Below the pieces are notes generated by a model. The model was not told the DNA's origin. It searched no databases and worked only from the letters and a program-made list of their open reading frames with translations. A stretch of DNA of 5,037 nt from Desulfurococcales archaeon (GTDB lineage Archaea; Thermoproteota; Thermoprotei_A; Sulfolobales; Desulfurococcaceae), in the NCBI GenBank assembly GCA_027083045.1, contig JALWQP010000088.1:1-5037 (forward strand), written 5' to 3'. A program made the translations under genes and the position numbers. Shown piece by piece: positions 1 through 5,037 of this stretch (position 1 is the stretch's first letter; each line of letters starts with the position of its first letter).

Positions 1-791
1 GTGTATGACGGGCTACTGGTTTTCTTTAGGCTTTCGAGAAAAACATTCGTCGATCCGGGACAAAGCATGAAGGGAGCCATGAAAACTAGTCCAGGGAGAA
101 TTATTAGGACTACATCCCTAACGAATTTCTTTATGCCGTCGCTTCGAAGAATATATAATAAATAATAGATTGTCGGGAATAACATTGTTTGCTTAATTAC
201 GAGCGATAATCCCATAGAAAGAGCGCCCATAATTCTCTTGTTGTTGATTATGAAGTACAGCGATGCTAGCATGGAGAAGAACGCTATCGGGTCAAACATT
301 CCATATATGGATGATACATAGATTGTCATGGGGTTGAAGTAGTAAATAGACATGCCGAGCAATGCCTTACTGGCACGGCCTGTAATCCTCTTTATTATCA
401 GATATATCATGATCGCTGACAGGGTATCAAATAGTATGAATAATGCCTTGCAAGCTATGATCCAATTCATGGGTATATAGACGTAATAATGGCCTAATGT
501 GTCAAAATAGTGGATCACTTTATCATGAATAATCAATCGGAGCAAACCGAGAAACAATATGAGTGGCGGACCATATACGTAGGGCCAATTGTATGGCCAG
601 TTTTCGGCGATGAAGGAGGCAGAGCCGCTGTACTTGTAGAAGCAGATACCGTGTCTCAGAAAAGTATCTGCGAAACCGGCGAACTGAGCTATATCGCTCC
701 CAGTAGTATATGGAGCTAGAATAGACCTGATTACTAGACCAGCTACGATAAGTGATACGAGCACGATCCTGTGTTTAGTGTTTTTCCCCAA
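1..791 (-). CDS. GT-C fold membrane glycosyltransferase (Gpi18/DUF2029-like), C-terminus outside window
   Basis: This reading frame stays open for 263 codons and runs off the left edge, so only the N-terminal part is visible. The product is very hydrophobic, with membrane spans near residues 8-25, 74-90, 107-133, 143-160, 164-184, 189-212 and 225-243. Between spans 1 and 2 lies a polar, aromatic-rich loop with the acidic residue D33 (GSDIAQF) and NWPYNWPYVYGPP (64-76). Further marks are LFDTLSA (120-126) and YFNPMTIYVSSIYGMFDP (151-168). This pattern is typical of GT-C enzymes of the Gpi18/COG5542 type, which move a sugar from a polyprenyl-phosphate donor on the outer face of the membrane. 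By inference it acts in N-glycan or surface polysaccharide assembly; donor and acceptor cannot be told. TTG at 791 is the only in-frame start after the stop at 798-800, with GTG at 764 as a later alternative. It follows the M42 gene by 48 bases on the same strand. Family call fairly sure, specificity unknown. Confidence 0.75.
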   Translation of the reverse strand, partial: MGKNTKHRIVLVSLIVAGLVIRSILAPYTTGSDIAQFAGFADTFLRHGICFYKYSGSASFIAENWPYNWPYVYGPPLILFLGLLRLIIHDKVIHYFDTLGHYYVYIPMNWIIACKALFILFDTLSAIMIYLIIKRITGRASKALLGMSIYYFNPMTIYVSSIYGMFDPIAFFSMLASLYFIINNKRIMGALSMGLSLVIKQTMLFPTIYYLLYILRSDGIKKFVRDVVLIILPGLVFMAPFMLCPGSTNVFLESLKKTSSPSY

Positions 792-828
792 GATTGTTTA
801 CCATTTATAGATAGGAGCATATGATGCG

Positions 829-837
829 CTATAAAAA
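829..837 (-). promoter_or_regulatory. Possible TATA box for the GT-C gene, also a T-run after the M42 gene
   Basis: On the minus strand the bases read TTTTTATAG. The centre lies about 26-28 bases before the ATG at 804 and about 40 before the TTG at 791, so it could start a short-leader transcript for the glycosyltransferase. The five T's lie only 3-7 bases past the aminopeptidase stop codon and could equally act as an archaeal terminator. A second TATA-like string, TATAAA at 804-809, lies too close to the start codon to serve it. Confidence 0.35.
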
Positions 838-839
838 CA

Positions 840-1949
840 TTATTTGACTTCACGTCTGAGGACATTGTTTATCCAGTCTCTGTTTAGCCTCTTAATGAAC
901 CCGTTGATTAATCGAACCGTATTGACACTGTCTTCAAGGCTCAATAGCTCTACAGGGCTGTGCAGATATCTCGTCGGCACGCTAACCGTGCCAGCGGGAA
1001 TACCGGATTTAGTTAGCTGTATTGCCGCTGCATCAGTTGTTCCGCCGGGCAGTACTTCGAGCTGATATGGTATATTATCCTCCTTGGCAGTCTTAATTAG
1101 CAAGTCTCTTATTGGTTTAGGCACTATCTGTCCTGTCCCCGCTCTACCATCCATTATCTTGATTGCTGGGCCCTTCCCAATTCTTGTCACGTAGTCTTCC
1201 TCCGATGCTCCTGGTATATCTGAAGCTACTGTAACATCTAGAGCTATAGCTAGGTCGGGGGAAATACTGTAGGCGGCTGTCCTTGCCCCCTTTAGCCCTA
1301 CTTCTTCCTGGACTGTGGCGACGGCGTAAACATCTACTGCTGGTTTCTCGAGCTCTTTGAATGCTTCGATCATTACCGCTACTCCGATTTTATCGTCTAG
1401 TGCTCTACCAGTAACTATGTCGCCATTCCCTATCCTTACAGTCTCTCTATCCATTACAATGACACTACCTATGGTTACTCCGAGCTTCTCTGCTTCCTCC
1501 CTACTCGTTACGCCGATGTCTATGAATAGCTCGTGTATCGGGATAACCTTGTTCTGCTCATCAGGCTTCATGATGTGTGGTGGCTTGCTACCGATCACTC
1601 CCCTGATCATTTTACCGTCTAGAGTCACTATTACGACTCTCTGGCCTGGAAGTATTCTGGGAGACCAGCCCCCTATAGGTACGAATCTTATGAATCCGTT
1701 CTTATCAATGGCTTTCACCATGAGCGCTATCTCGTCCATGTGTGCGGCGAGCATTAGTTTTCCTTCTCCAGCTCCCTTCTTTAGAGCGATCACATTCCCC
1801 ATGCTGTCTACCCATATCTTGTCGGCATAGGGCTTCAGCTCCTCGATCACTACTTCTCGTATTTTGTCCTCGAATCCGGATGGTGATGGTACGTCGGTCA
1901 GCTTCTTGAGGGTTTGGAAGAGCCTATCCTTATCTGTTCTATAGCTCAT
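840..1949 (-). CDS. M42 family (TET-type) metallo-aminopeptidase
   Basis: A complete 369-residue protein of the M42 family, which cleaves N-terminal residues from peptides. Archaeal members form 12-subunit tetrahedral (TET) particles in the cytosol that finish off peptides released by the proteasome. All dinuclear-metal site residues are present: H70 and D72 in AAHMDE, bridging D185 in RALDDKIG, catalytic E215 and metal ligand E216 in VQEEVGLKGA, D238 in ALDVT, and H330 in YLHSPVE. GGTTDAAA (302-309) is also family-typical. The segment between the first histidine and D185 is the small dimerisation domain inserted in M42 enzymes. I chose ATG at 1949, not the in-frame GTG at 1961, because that GTG is part of a perfect GGTGAT ribosome site 7 bases before the ATG; the protein would be 373 residues from the GTG. 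Slightly longer than usual, with a basic C-terminal tail. Substrate preference and cobalt or zinc use cannot be read. Family call very sure. Confidence 0.95.
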   Translation of the reverse strand: MSYRTDKDRLFQTLKKLTDVPSPSGFEDKIREVVIEELKPYADKIWVDSMGNVIALKKGAGEGKLMLAAHMDEIALMVKAIDKNGFIRFVPIGGWSPRILPGQRVVIVTLDGKMIRGVIGSKPPHIMKPDEQNKVIPIHELFIDIGVTSREEAEKLGVTIGSVIVMDRETVRIGNGDIVTGRALDDKIGVAVMIEAFKELEKPAVDVYAVATVQEEVGLKGARTAAYSISPDLAIALDVTVASDIPGASEEDYVTRIGKGPAIKIMDGRAGTGQIVPKPIRDLLIKTAKEDNIPYQLEVLPGGTTDAAAIQLTKSGIPAGTVSVPTRYLHSPVELLSLEDSVNTVRLINGFIKRLNRDWINNVLRREVK

Positions 1950-1956
1950 AAGGGGT

Positions 1957-1962
1957 ATCACC
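1957..1962 (-). promoter_or_regulatory. Shine-Dalgarno site GGTGAT of the M42 gene
   Basis: GGTGAT on the minus strand is fully complementary to the ATCACC near the 3' end of archaeal 16S rRNA and lies 7 bases before the ATG at 1949. It decides the start: the upstream in-frame GTG (1959-1961) falls inside this site and is unlikely to be the initiator. The site is enclosed by an inverted repeat, GGGGT-GAT-ACCCC (1952-1964), that could hide it in a hairpin. Confidence 0.75.
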
Positions 1963-2002
1963 CCGTAATAGGTCTAGGTACACTTCTTGTTATGTTTTGA
2001 AC

Positions 2003-2020
2003 AATTTATCAAATTTATCA
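2003..2020 (-). promoter_or_regulatory. Probable M42 gene promoter overlapping a perfect 9-bp tandem repeat
   Basis: On the minus strand TGATAAATT occurs twice in a row (2020-2012 and 2011-2003), containing two TATA-like GATAAATT strings. Using the nearer copy, transcription would start near 1980, giving a leader of about 30 bases with room for the Shine-Dalgarno site. The exact duplication could give two alternative TATA elements or a repeated regulator site. This is inferred from position and composition. Confidence 0.45.
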
Positions 2021-2095
2021 TGGGTACTCATCTATTATAGGGATACTATTATTAGGACTTATGAACCGTATTTTTCGACCAGGTTAACTACGCTC

Positions 2096-2102
2096 TATAT
2101 AA
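2096..2102 (+). promoter_or_regulatory. TATA box of the MATE exporter gene
   Basis: TATATAA is centred at 2099, exactly 26 bases before the ATG at 2125. That is the usual TATA-to-start distance in archaea and predicts a transcript starting at or next to the start codon, so a leaderless mRNA. No clear purine-rich BRE precedes it (the bases before it are TACGCTC), which lowers confidence a little. Confidence 0.6.
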
Positions 2103-2124
2103 CACCGTATTATCGGTGCCGCCA

Positions 2125-3507
2125 ATGGATGCTAGAACAAGGGTTTTCAGACAAAGAATACTGGAGGCACCAATAATACGTACGATCCTTTGGCTAGCCT
2201 GGCCTGTCTTCCTAGCAAACCTAGTAAACATATCCTACAATCTGGTGGATGCCCTCTGGCTCGGACGCCTCGGACGATACGCGTTTGGAGCACCCACGGT
2301 CTCCTGGCCGTTGATAATGCTTGTCTACTCTGTTGGGCTAGGCTATATGAATGCCGCGATAAGTCTGATAAGCCAGTATCATGGTGCAGGAGACGAAGTA
2401 ATGGTTAAAAAATCCGCGAGCATGTTTGTCGGGTTCGCGCTTATTTTAGCCGTGTCGTTCAGCCTAGTAGGATATATTGGTAGCCCATATTTTCTCTCGT
2501 GGATGCATGTTCCCAAGAATATCTATCCGTTAGCCGTACAATACACGAGGACGATTTTCATCGGGATCCCCCTTGTTTTCCTGGGTTTCGCATATATGAT
2601 CATAGCAAATAGCATGGGGGACACCAGGACTCCGACGATGCTAAGCATAATTTCTAGTATAGCCAACATGATCCTCGATCCCATATTGATATTCGGGTTA
2701 TTAGGTGCTCCCCAACTAGGTGTTGTAGGTGCAGCTGTCGCGACAATACTTTCAAGATCCCTTCTAAGCATTATTGGTGGATACTTTCTCGCAAAAGGAA
2801 TCAGGGGAGTGAAGATAGAGCTGAAATACATGCGTATCGAGAAGTGGTGGCTCAAGAAAATATTTCGTATAGGTACGCCGCTCGCAATACAGCAGAGCAG
2901 CAATGCGCTGGGCTTCACAATCATGATGAGCCTCGTAAGCATGTTCGGTAGTGTGGTTGTAGCGGCTTATGGCGTGGCGATCAGGATTATAGATATCTTG
3001 ACTGCGTTTGTTGGATCAATCAGTAGAGCCGTGTCGATCATGATTGGGCAGAACATTGGTGCAGAGAAATACGATAGAGCTAGGAAGATATCAGAGATCG
3101 GGCTGCTCCTAGTATTTTCAAGCCTAGTTCTAGGCGGAATCCTGATCTACTTCTTCCGTGAGGGTCTTGTATCCATATTTATTAATGACCCTATGGTTAT
3201 AGCTGAGGGTTCACGGCTCATAAGCATATTCGTGTGGAGCATACCGTTCTTCGGCTTGTTCTTCGTAGCGGGAGCAATAGCTAATGGATCCGGACACACT
3301 AGGGCATTCGCGATAATATCTATTGTGAGGCTATGGATTCTAAGAATAGGTCTGAGCTACCTATTAGCCCTACTGCTCGGATTCGGCAGTACTGGCATAT
3401 ACATGGGTATGTCTATAAGCAATATAGTTGCTGGAATAATATCATTGACTTGGATAAGGAGTGGTAGGTGGCTGAAAAAAGTTATAGAGACTGAAGAAAC
3501 ACCTTAG
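2125..3507 (+). CDS. MATE family multidrug/cation antiporter
   Basis: A complete 460-residue integral membrane protein with about 12 predicted membrane spans in two pseudo-repeats. MATE proteins export organic cations, drugs or metabolites across the cytoplasmic membrane, driven by Na+ or H+. First-half marks: WPVFLANLVNISYNLVDALW (26-45) with D42, QYHGAGD (84-90), GDTRTP (165-170) and MILDPILIFG (182-191) with D185. The two aspartates match in placement the N-lobe acidic residues D41 and D184 of Pyrococcus furiosus MATE, which suggests a similar cation site (inference). Second-half marks: GQNIGAEKYDRARK (308-321), NGSGHTR (387-393) and GSTGIYMG (421-428). A charged loop near residues 226-250 links the halves. 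The start is ATG 2125, placed 26 bases after a TATA box; an in-frame GTG at 2116 would add three residues. It diverges from the M42 gene and its stop overlaps that of nagA. Substrate cannot be told. Confidence 0.93.
   Translation: MDARTRVFRQRILEAPIIRTILWLAWPVFLANLVNISYNLVDALWLGRLGRYAFGAPTVSWPLIMLVYSVGLGYMNAAISLISQYHGAGDEVMVKKSASMFVGFALILAVSFSLVGYIGSPYFLSWMHVPKNIYPLAVQYTRTIFIGIPLVFLGFAYMIIANSMGDTRTPTMLSIISSIANMILDPILIFGLLGAPQLGVVGAAVATILSRSLLSIIGGYFLAKGIRGVKIELKYMRIEKWWLKKIFRIGTPLAIQQSSNALGFTIMMSLVSMFGSVVVAAYGVAIRIIDILTAFVGSISRAVSIMIGQNIGAEKYDRARKISEIGLLLVFSSLVLGGILIYFFREGLVSIFINDPMVIAEGSRLISIFVWSIPFFGLFFVAGAIANGSGHTRAFAIISIVRLWILRIGLSYLLALLLGFGSTGIYMGMSISNIVAGIISLTWIRSGRWLKKVIETEETP
3475..3480 (-). 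terminator. Probable T-run terminator for nagA, inside the end of the MATE gene
   Basis: On the minus strand a run of six T's (CTTTTTTC) begins 23 bases after the nagA stop codon. A second pyrimidine-rich string, GTTTCTTC, lies between it and the stop. Archaeal RNA polymerase ends transcripts at such T tracts without a hairpin. Because the genes converge with overlapping stops, the tract has to lie within the exporter coding sequence, where it is read as lysine codons. Confidence 0.4.
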
Positions 3508-4679
3508 CTCTTCTCATAAACTATTTCTCCACCAATCATCGTCCTAACAACATTGAGCGAGTCATCAAGAAATACAAGGTCTGCCTTAAATCCGGGCGCC
3601 AACAGCCCTACTTTGTCCCTGTAGAGAGCGTTGATCGATGTCGCCGGGGTATAGCTGGCCATAACCAGTGTTTCTCTTAGACCAAAGCCTAGGCTATGTA
3701 CATTCCTTACAGCACGGTCTAAGGTCAATGTACTACCAGCCAGGGCTCCAATATCGGCAAGCCTTGGAACACCATTCTTAACGATTACCTTCAACCCGCC
3801 TAGCTCATATGTACCATCTGGAAGACCGGCAGCACATATTGAGTCCGATATGAGGACCATCCTGTGTGGCCCAACATGTCTTATCACGAATCTGACCACG
3901 GGAGGACTTATGTGGATGAAGTCGGTGATTAGCTCGATATAAACACTATCGTCTTCAAGAACGGCGATAACCGGGCCTGGTTCGCGGTGATGTATTCCTC
4001 TCATACCATTAAATGTATGTGTTGACTTCCTTGCTCCTCGCTCGATGGCTAGTCTTGTTTGCTCGTAGGTCGCGTTCGTATGACCTATAGATACTGTTAT
4101 ACCTTGAGATACAGCATAGGTTATCAGGTCTAGTGCGCCCTGATTTTCTGGTGCAACAGTTATTTGTCTTACTAGTCCTCCGCTAGCCTCAATGTATTGT
4201 TTCAGCTCCTTGATTGAAGCAGGCCTTATGTATTCCTTGTTCTGAGCACCTGCCTTCTCCACACTTAGATACGGTCCTTCAAGGTGGAGGCCCAGTATTC
4301 TTGCCCCTATTTCCGGCTTCCACAGCTCCCTGGCTTCTTTGATCGACTTCGCAATCTCAACGAGTGCTTCATGAGGCATAGTGACAGAGGATGGAACAAA
4401 ACTCGTCACGCCATGCTTGACCAAGCCCTTAGAGATCGTATATATCGCTTCTACATCTGCTTCATCGGTGTCCCTTCCACCATAACCATGAATATGTGTA
4501 TCGATAAATCCTGGCGCAATAATTAGTCCCTCCGCGTGTAATTGGTCAGATATTGCTCCCGAATATGGCTCCCTGCCTATTTCTGCTATAGTATCTTCTT
4601 TGATAACAATGTACCCGTCTCTGATAACTGTCAGTGGGGTATAGATTCTTGCATGTCTAATAACAAGCTCTTTCGTCAA
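3504..4679 (-). CDS. nagA: N-acetylglucosamine-6-phosphate deacetylase
   Basis: A complete 391-residue amidohydrolase-superfamily enzyme that removes acetate from N-acetylglucosamine 6-phosphate, giving glucosamine 6-phosphate in the cytosol. Visible order: an N-terminal beta-sandwich strand region (1-55), then PGFIDTHIHGYGG (56-68) with metal ligands H62 and H64, LHLEGPYLS (131-139) with E134, SIGHTNA (197-203) with H200, THTFNGMR (220-227) with H221, H256 in DFIHISPP, catalytic D279 in ISDSICAAG, LAGSTLTLD (313-321) and TPATSINA (344-351). The HxH pair is kept, as in Bacillus and unlike E. coli NagA, so a two-metal site is likely. Length is normal. The frame's start is TTG at 4679; no other start codon lies between it and the upstream in-frame stop, and no clear Shine-Dalgarno site precedes it. 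An out-of-frame ATG sits at 4692. The gene follows a SIS-domain gene on the same strand, which supports amino-sugar catabolism or recycling. Family call very sure; exact substrate fairly sure. Confidence 0.93.
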   Translation of the reverse strand: MTKELVIRHARIYTPLTVIRDGYIVIKEDTIAEIGREPYSGAISDQLHAEGLIIAPGFIDTHIHGYGGRDTDEADVEAIYTISKGLVKHGVTSFVPSSVTMPHEALVEIAKSIKEARELWKPEIGARILGLHLEGPYLSVEKAGAQNKEYIRPASIKELKQYIEASGGLVRQITVAPENQGALDLITYAVSQGITVSIGHTNATYEQTRLAIERGARKSTHTFNGMRGIHHREPGPVIAVLEDDSVYIELITDFIHISPPVVRFVIRHVGPHRMVLISDSICAAGLPDGTYELGGLKVIVKNGVPRLADIGALAGSTLTLDRAVRNVHSLGFGLRETLVMASYTPATSINALYRDKVGLLAPGFKADLVFLDDSLNVVRTMIGGEIVYEKS

Positions 4680-4713
4680 GGCTGTCCGCCATGCTTGTTT
4701 TATCCAATTACAA

Positions 4714-4728
4714 TGTTATTTACTTATA
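4714..4728 (-). promoter_or_regulatory. Candidate nagA promoter (TATA-like)
   Basis: On the minus strand the bases read TATAAGTAAATAAC. Two overlapping TATA-like strings are possible. TATAAG would start a transcript near 4700, giving a leader of about 20 bases before TTG 4679; TAAATAAC is centred 26 bases before the out-of-frame ATG at 4692. The whole spacer is AT-rich, so the exact element is uncertain. Confidence 0.35.
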
Positions 4729-4786
4729 CACCATAAAATTTTATTATGACTCAAAGCCTTAAATCCATATTTTTAAATCGATTATT

Positions 4787-4795
4787 AAAAAGAAG
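4787..4795 (-). terminator. Probable T-rich terminator after the SIS gene
   Basis: Starting 7 bases past the SIS gene stop, the minus strand reads CTTCTTTTT followed by AT-rich sequence. This fits an archaeal oligo-T terminator and, with the promoter-like sequence further on, suggests nagA can be transcribed separately from the SIS gene. Read-through from the SIS gene into nagA, 122 bases away, is not excluded. Confidence 0.4.
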
Positions 4796-4801
4796 CCTTG
4801 C

Positions 4802-5037
4802 TTATAATAATCTGATCCTTCCCCTATATTTTTCGAGCAATTTCAAGTTATGCTCCATAGCACCCTGTAGATGAGCGCTTAGCCATACAGGTGGTTCAAC
4901 ACCTTTTTCCAATAGTATCTGTGTTGTCTGTGCAACGATAGAGTTGACGATAAATGTATTGGCTATTGTTGATAAGGGCGAGGTTTTCATCGGGAAGCCC
5001 TCGTATTCTATTACAGCGTCACCAGGCGGAACATGGT
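4802..5037 (-). CDS. SIS-domain phosphosugar-binding protein (UPF0309/COG4821-like), N-terminus outside window
   Basis: Only the last 77 residues are visible; the frame stays open to the right edge, so the true start lies beyond it. An internal ATG at 4990 is not the start, because coding similarity continues upstream of it: HVPPGDAVIEYEGFP precedes MKTSPLSTIANTFIVNSI. The PPGDA turn, the acidic-glycine strand, the PLSTI...FIVN helix and the closing GVEPPVW...EHN...YRGRIR pattern match what I recall of the C-terminal part of the SIS (sugar isomerase) family UPF0309/COG4821. SIS domains bind phosphorylated sugars and occur in isomerases, deaminases, etherases and regulators. No catalytic residue can be assigned from this piece. 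Its place just upstream of nagA on the same strand suggests a role with amino-sugar phosphates (inference). Fairly sure of the family, unsure of the reaction. Confidence 0.75.
   Translation of the reverse strand, partial: HVPPGDAVIEYEGFPMKTSPLSTIANTFIVNSIVAQTTQILLEKGVEPPVWLSAHLQGAMEHNLKLLEKYRGRIRLL

Noticed and set aside
510..719. 69-codon open frame on the plus strand
   Set aside because: Antisense to the GT-C gene, which gives a coherent membrane protein with family-typical motifs over the whole stretch.
1558..1582. CTGATGA near a CATCATG string on the minus strand, considered as a guide RNA
   Set aside because: Lies within the M42 coding sequence and lacks the ordered C-D'-C'-D set.
1357..1830. 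157-codon open frame on the plus strand
   Set aside because: It lies entirely antisense to the M42 gene, whose metal-site motifs are all intact. Its composition (very rich in S, T, P, I, M) is that of a reverse-strand shadow, and it matches no family I recognise.
2523..2942. 139-codon open frame on the minus strand
   Set aside because: Antisense to the middle of the MATE gene. The hydrophobic look comes from complementing membrane-protein codons; no start signals or recognisable motifs.
3530..3570. C/D-box-like TTGATGA and CGATGAT strings on the minus strand
   Set aside because: No matching CTGA D or D' boxes at suitable spacing, and the strings encode conserved C-terminal residues of nagA.
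4284..4736. Plus-strand frames at 4284-4526 and 4542-4736
   Set aside because: Both lie antisense to the well-conserved nagA N-terminal half; no motifs or supporting signals.
4802..4990. A separate 62-residue small protein starting at ATG 4990
   Set aside because: The frame continues upstream without a stop to the window edge, and the added residues (PPGDA, EYEG) fit the SIS family, so this is an internal methionine of a larger partial gene.
1..5037. CRISPR array, tRNA, rRNA, insertion sequence ends or attachment sites
   Set aside because: No regularly spaced repeats, cloverleaf-like segments, transposase motifs or long terminal repeats were seen on either strand.

Overview
The window looks like ordinary chromosomal sequence from a hyperthermophilic archaeon, most likely a crenarchaeote (Thermoproteota) of Desulfurococcales type. 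The signs are frequent ATA, AGA and AGG codons, GTG/TTG starts, a GGTGAT Shine-Dalgarno site matching the archaeal 16S 3' end, TATA boxes placed about 26 bases before start codons, T-run terminators and tight gene spacing. The protein families also fit: an M42 (TET) aminopeptidase, an archaeal-type MATE exporter and a GT-C membrane glycosyltransferase. The lineage is inferred from style and content; no marker gene is present.

Layout from left to right. (1) Positions 1-791, minus strand: the N-terminal 263 residues of a multi-membrane-span GT-C/Gpi18-like glycosyltransferase, cut off by the left window edge. (2) 840-1949, minus: a complete M42 metallo-aminopeptidase with every metal and catalytic residue present. 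(3) 1950-2124: a divergent promoter region serving the aminopeptidase (leftward) and the exporter (rightward). (4) 2125-3507, plus: a complete MATE-family exporter. (5) 3504-4679, minus: a complete N-acetylglucosamine-6-phosphate deacetylase (nagA), convergent with the exporter; the two stop codons overlap. (6) 4680-4801: a short AT-rich spacer with a probable terminator and promoter. (7) 4802-5037, minus: the C-terminal 77 residues of a SIS-domain phosphosugar-binding protein (UPF0309/COG4821-like), cut off by the right edge. There is no gene-free stretch over 300 bases, and I saw no tRNA, rRNA, CRISPR array or mobile element.

Functionally, nagA and the SIS gene lie in the same direction and probably belong to one amino-sugar phosphate pathway. 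The aminopeptidase fits peptide turnover, the GT-C enzyme fits surface glycan assembly, and the MATE protein fits cation-driven export. The last three show no obvious link to one another. The points most worth a second look are about translation starts: two genes (GT-C and nagA) have a TTG start with an out-of-frame ATG exactly 13 bases upstream, the aminopeptidase ribosome site sits inside a small hairpin, and the exporter looks leaderless.
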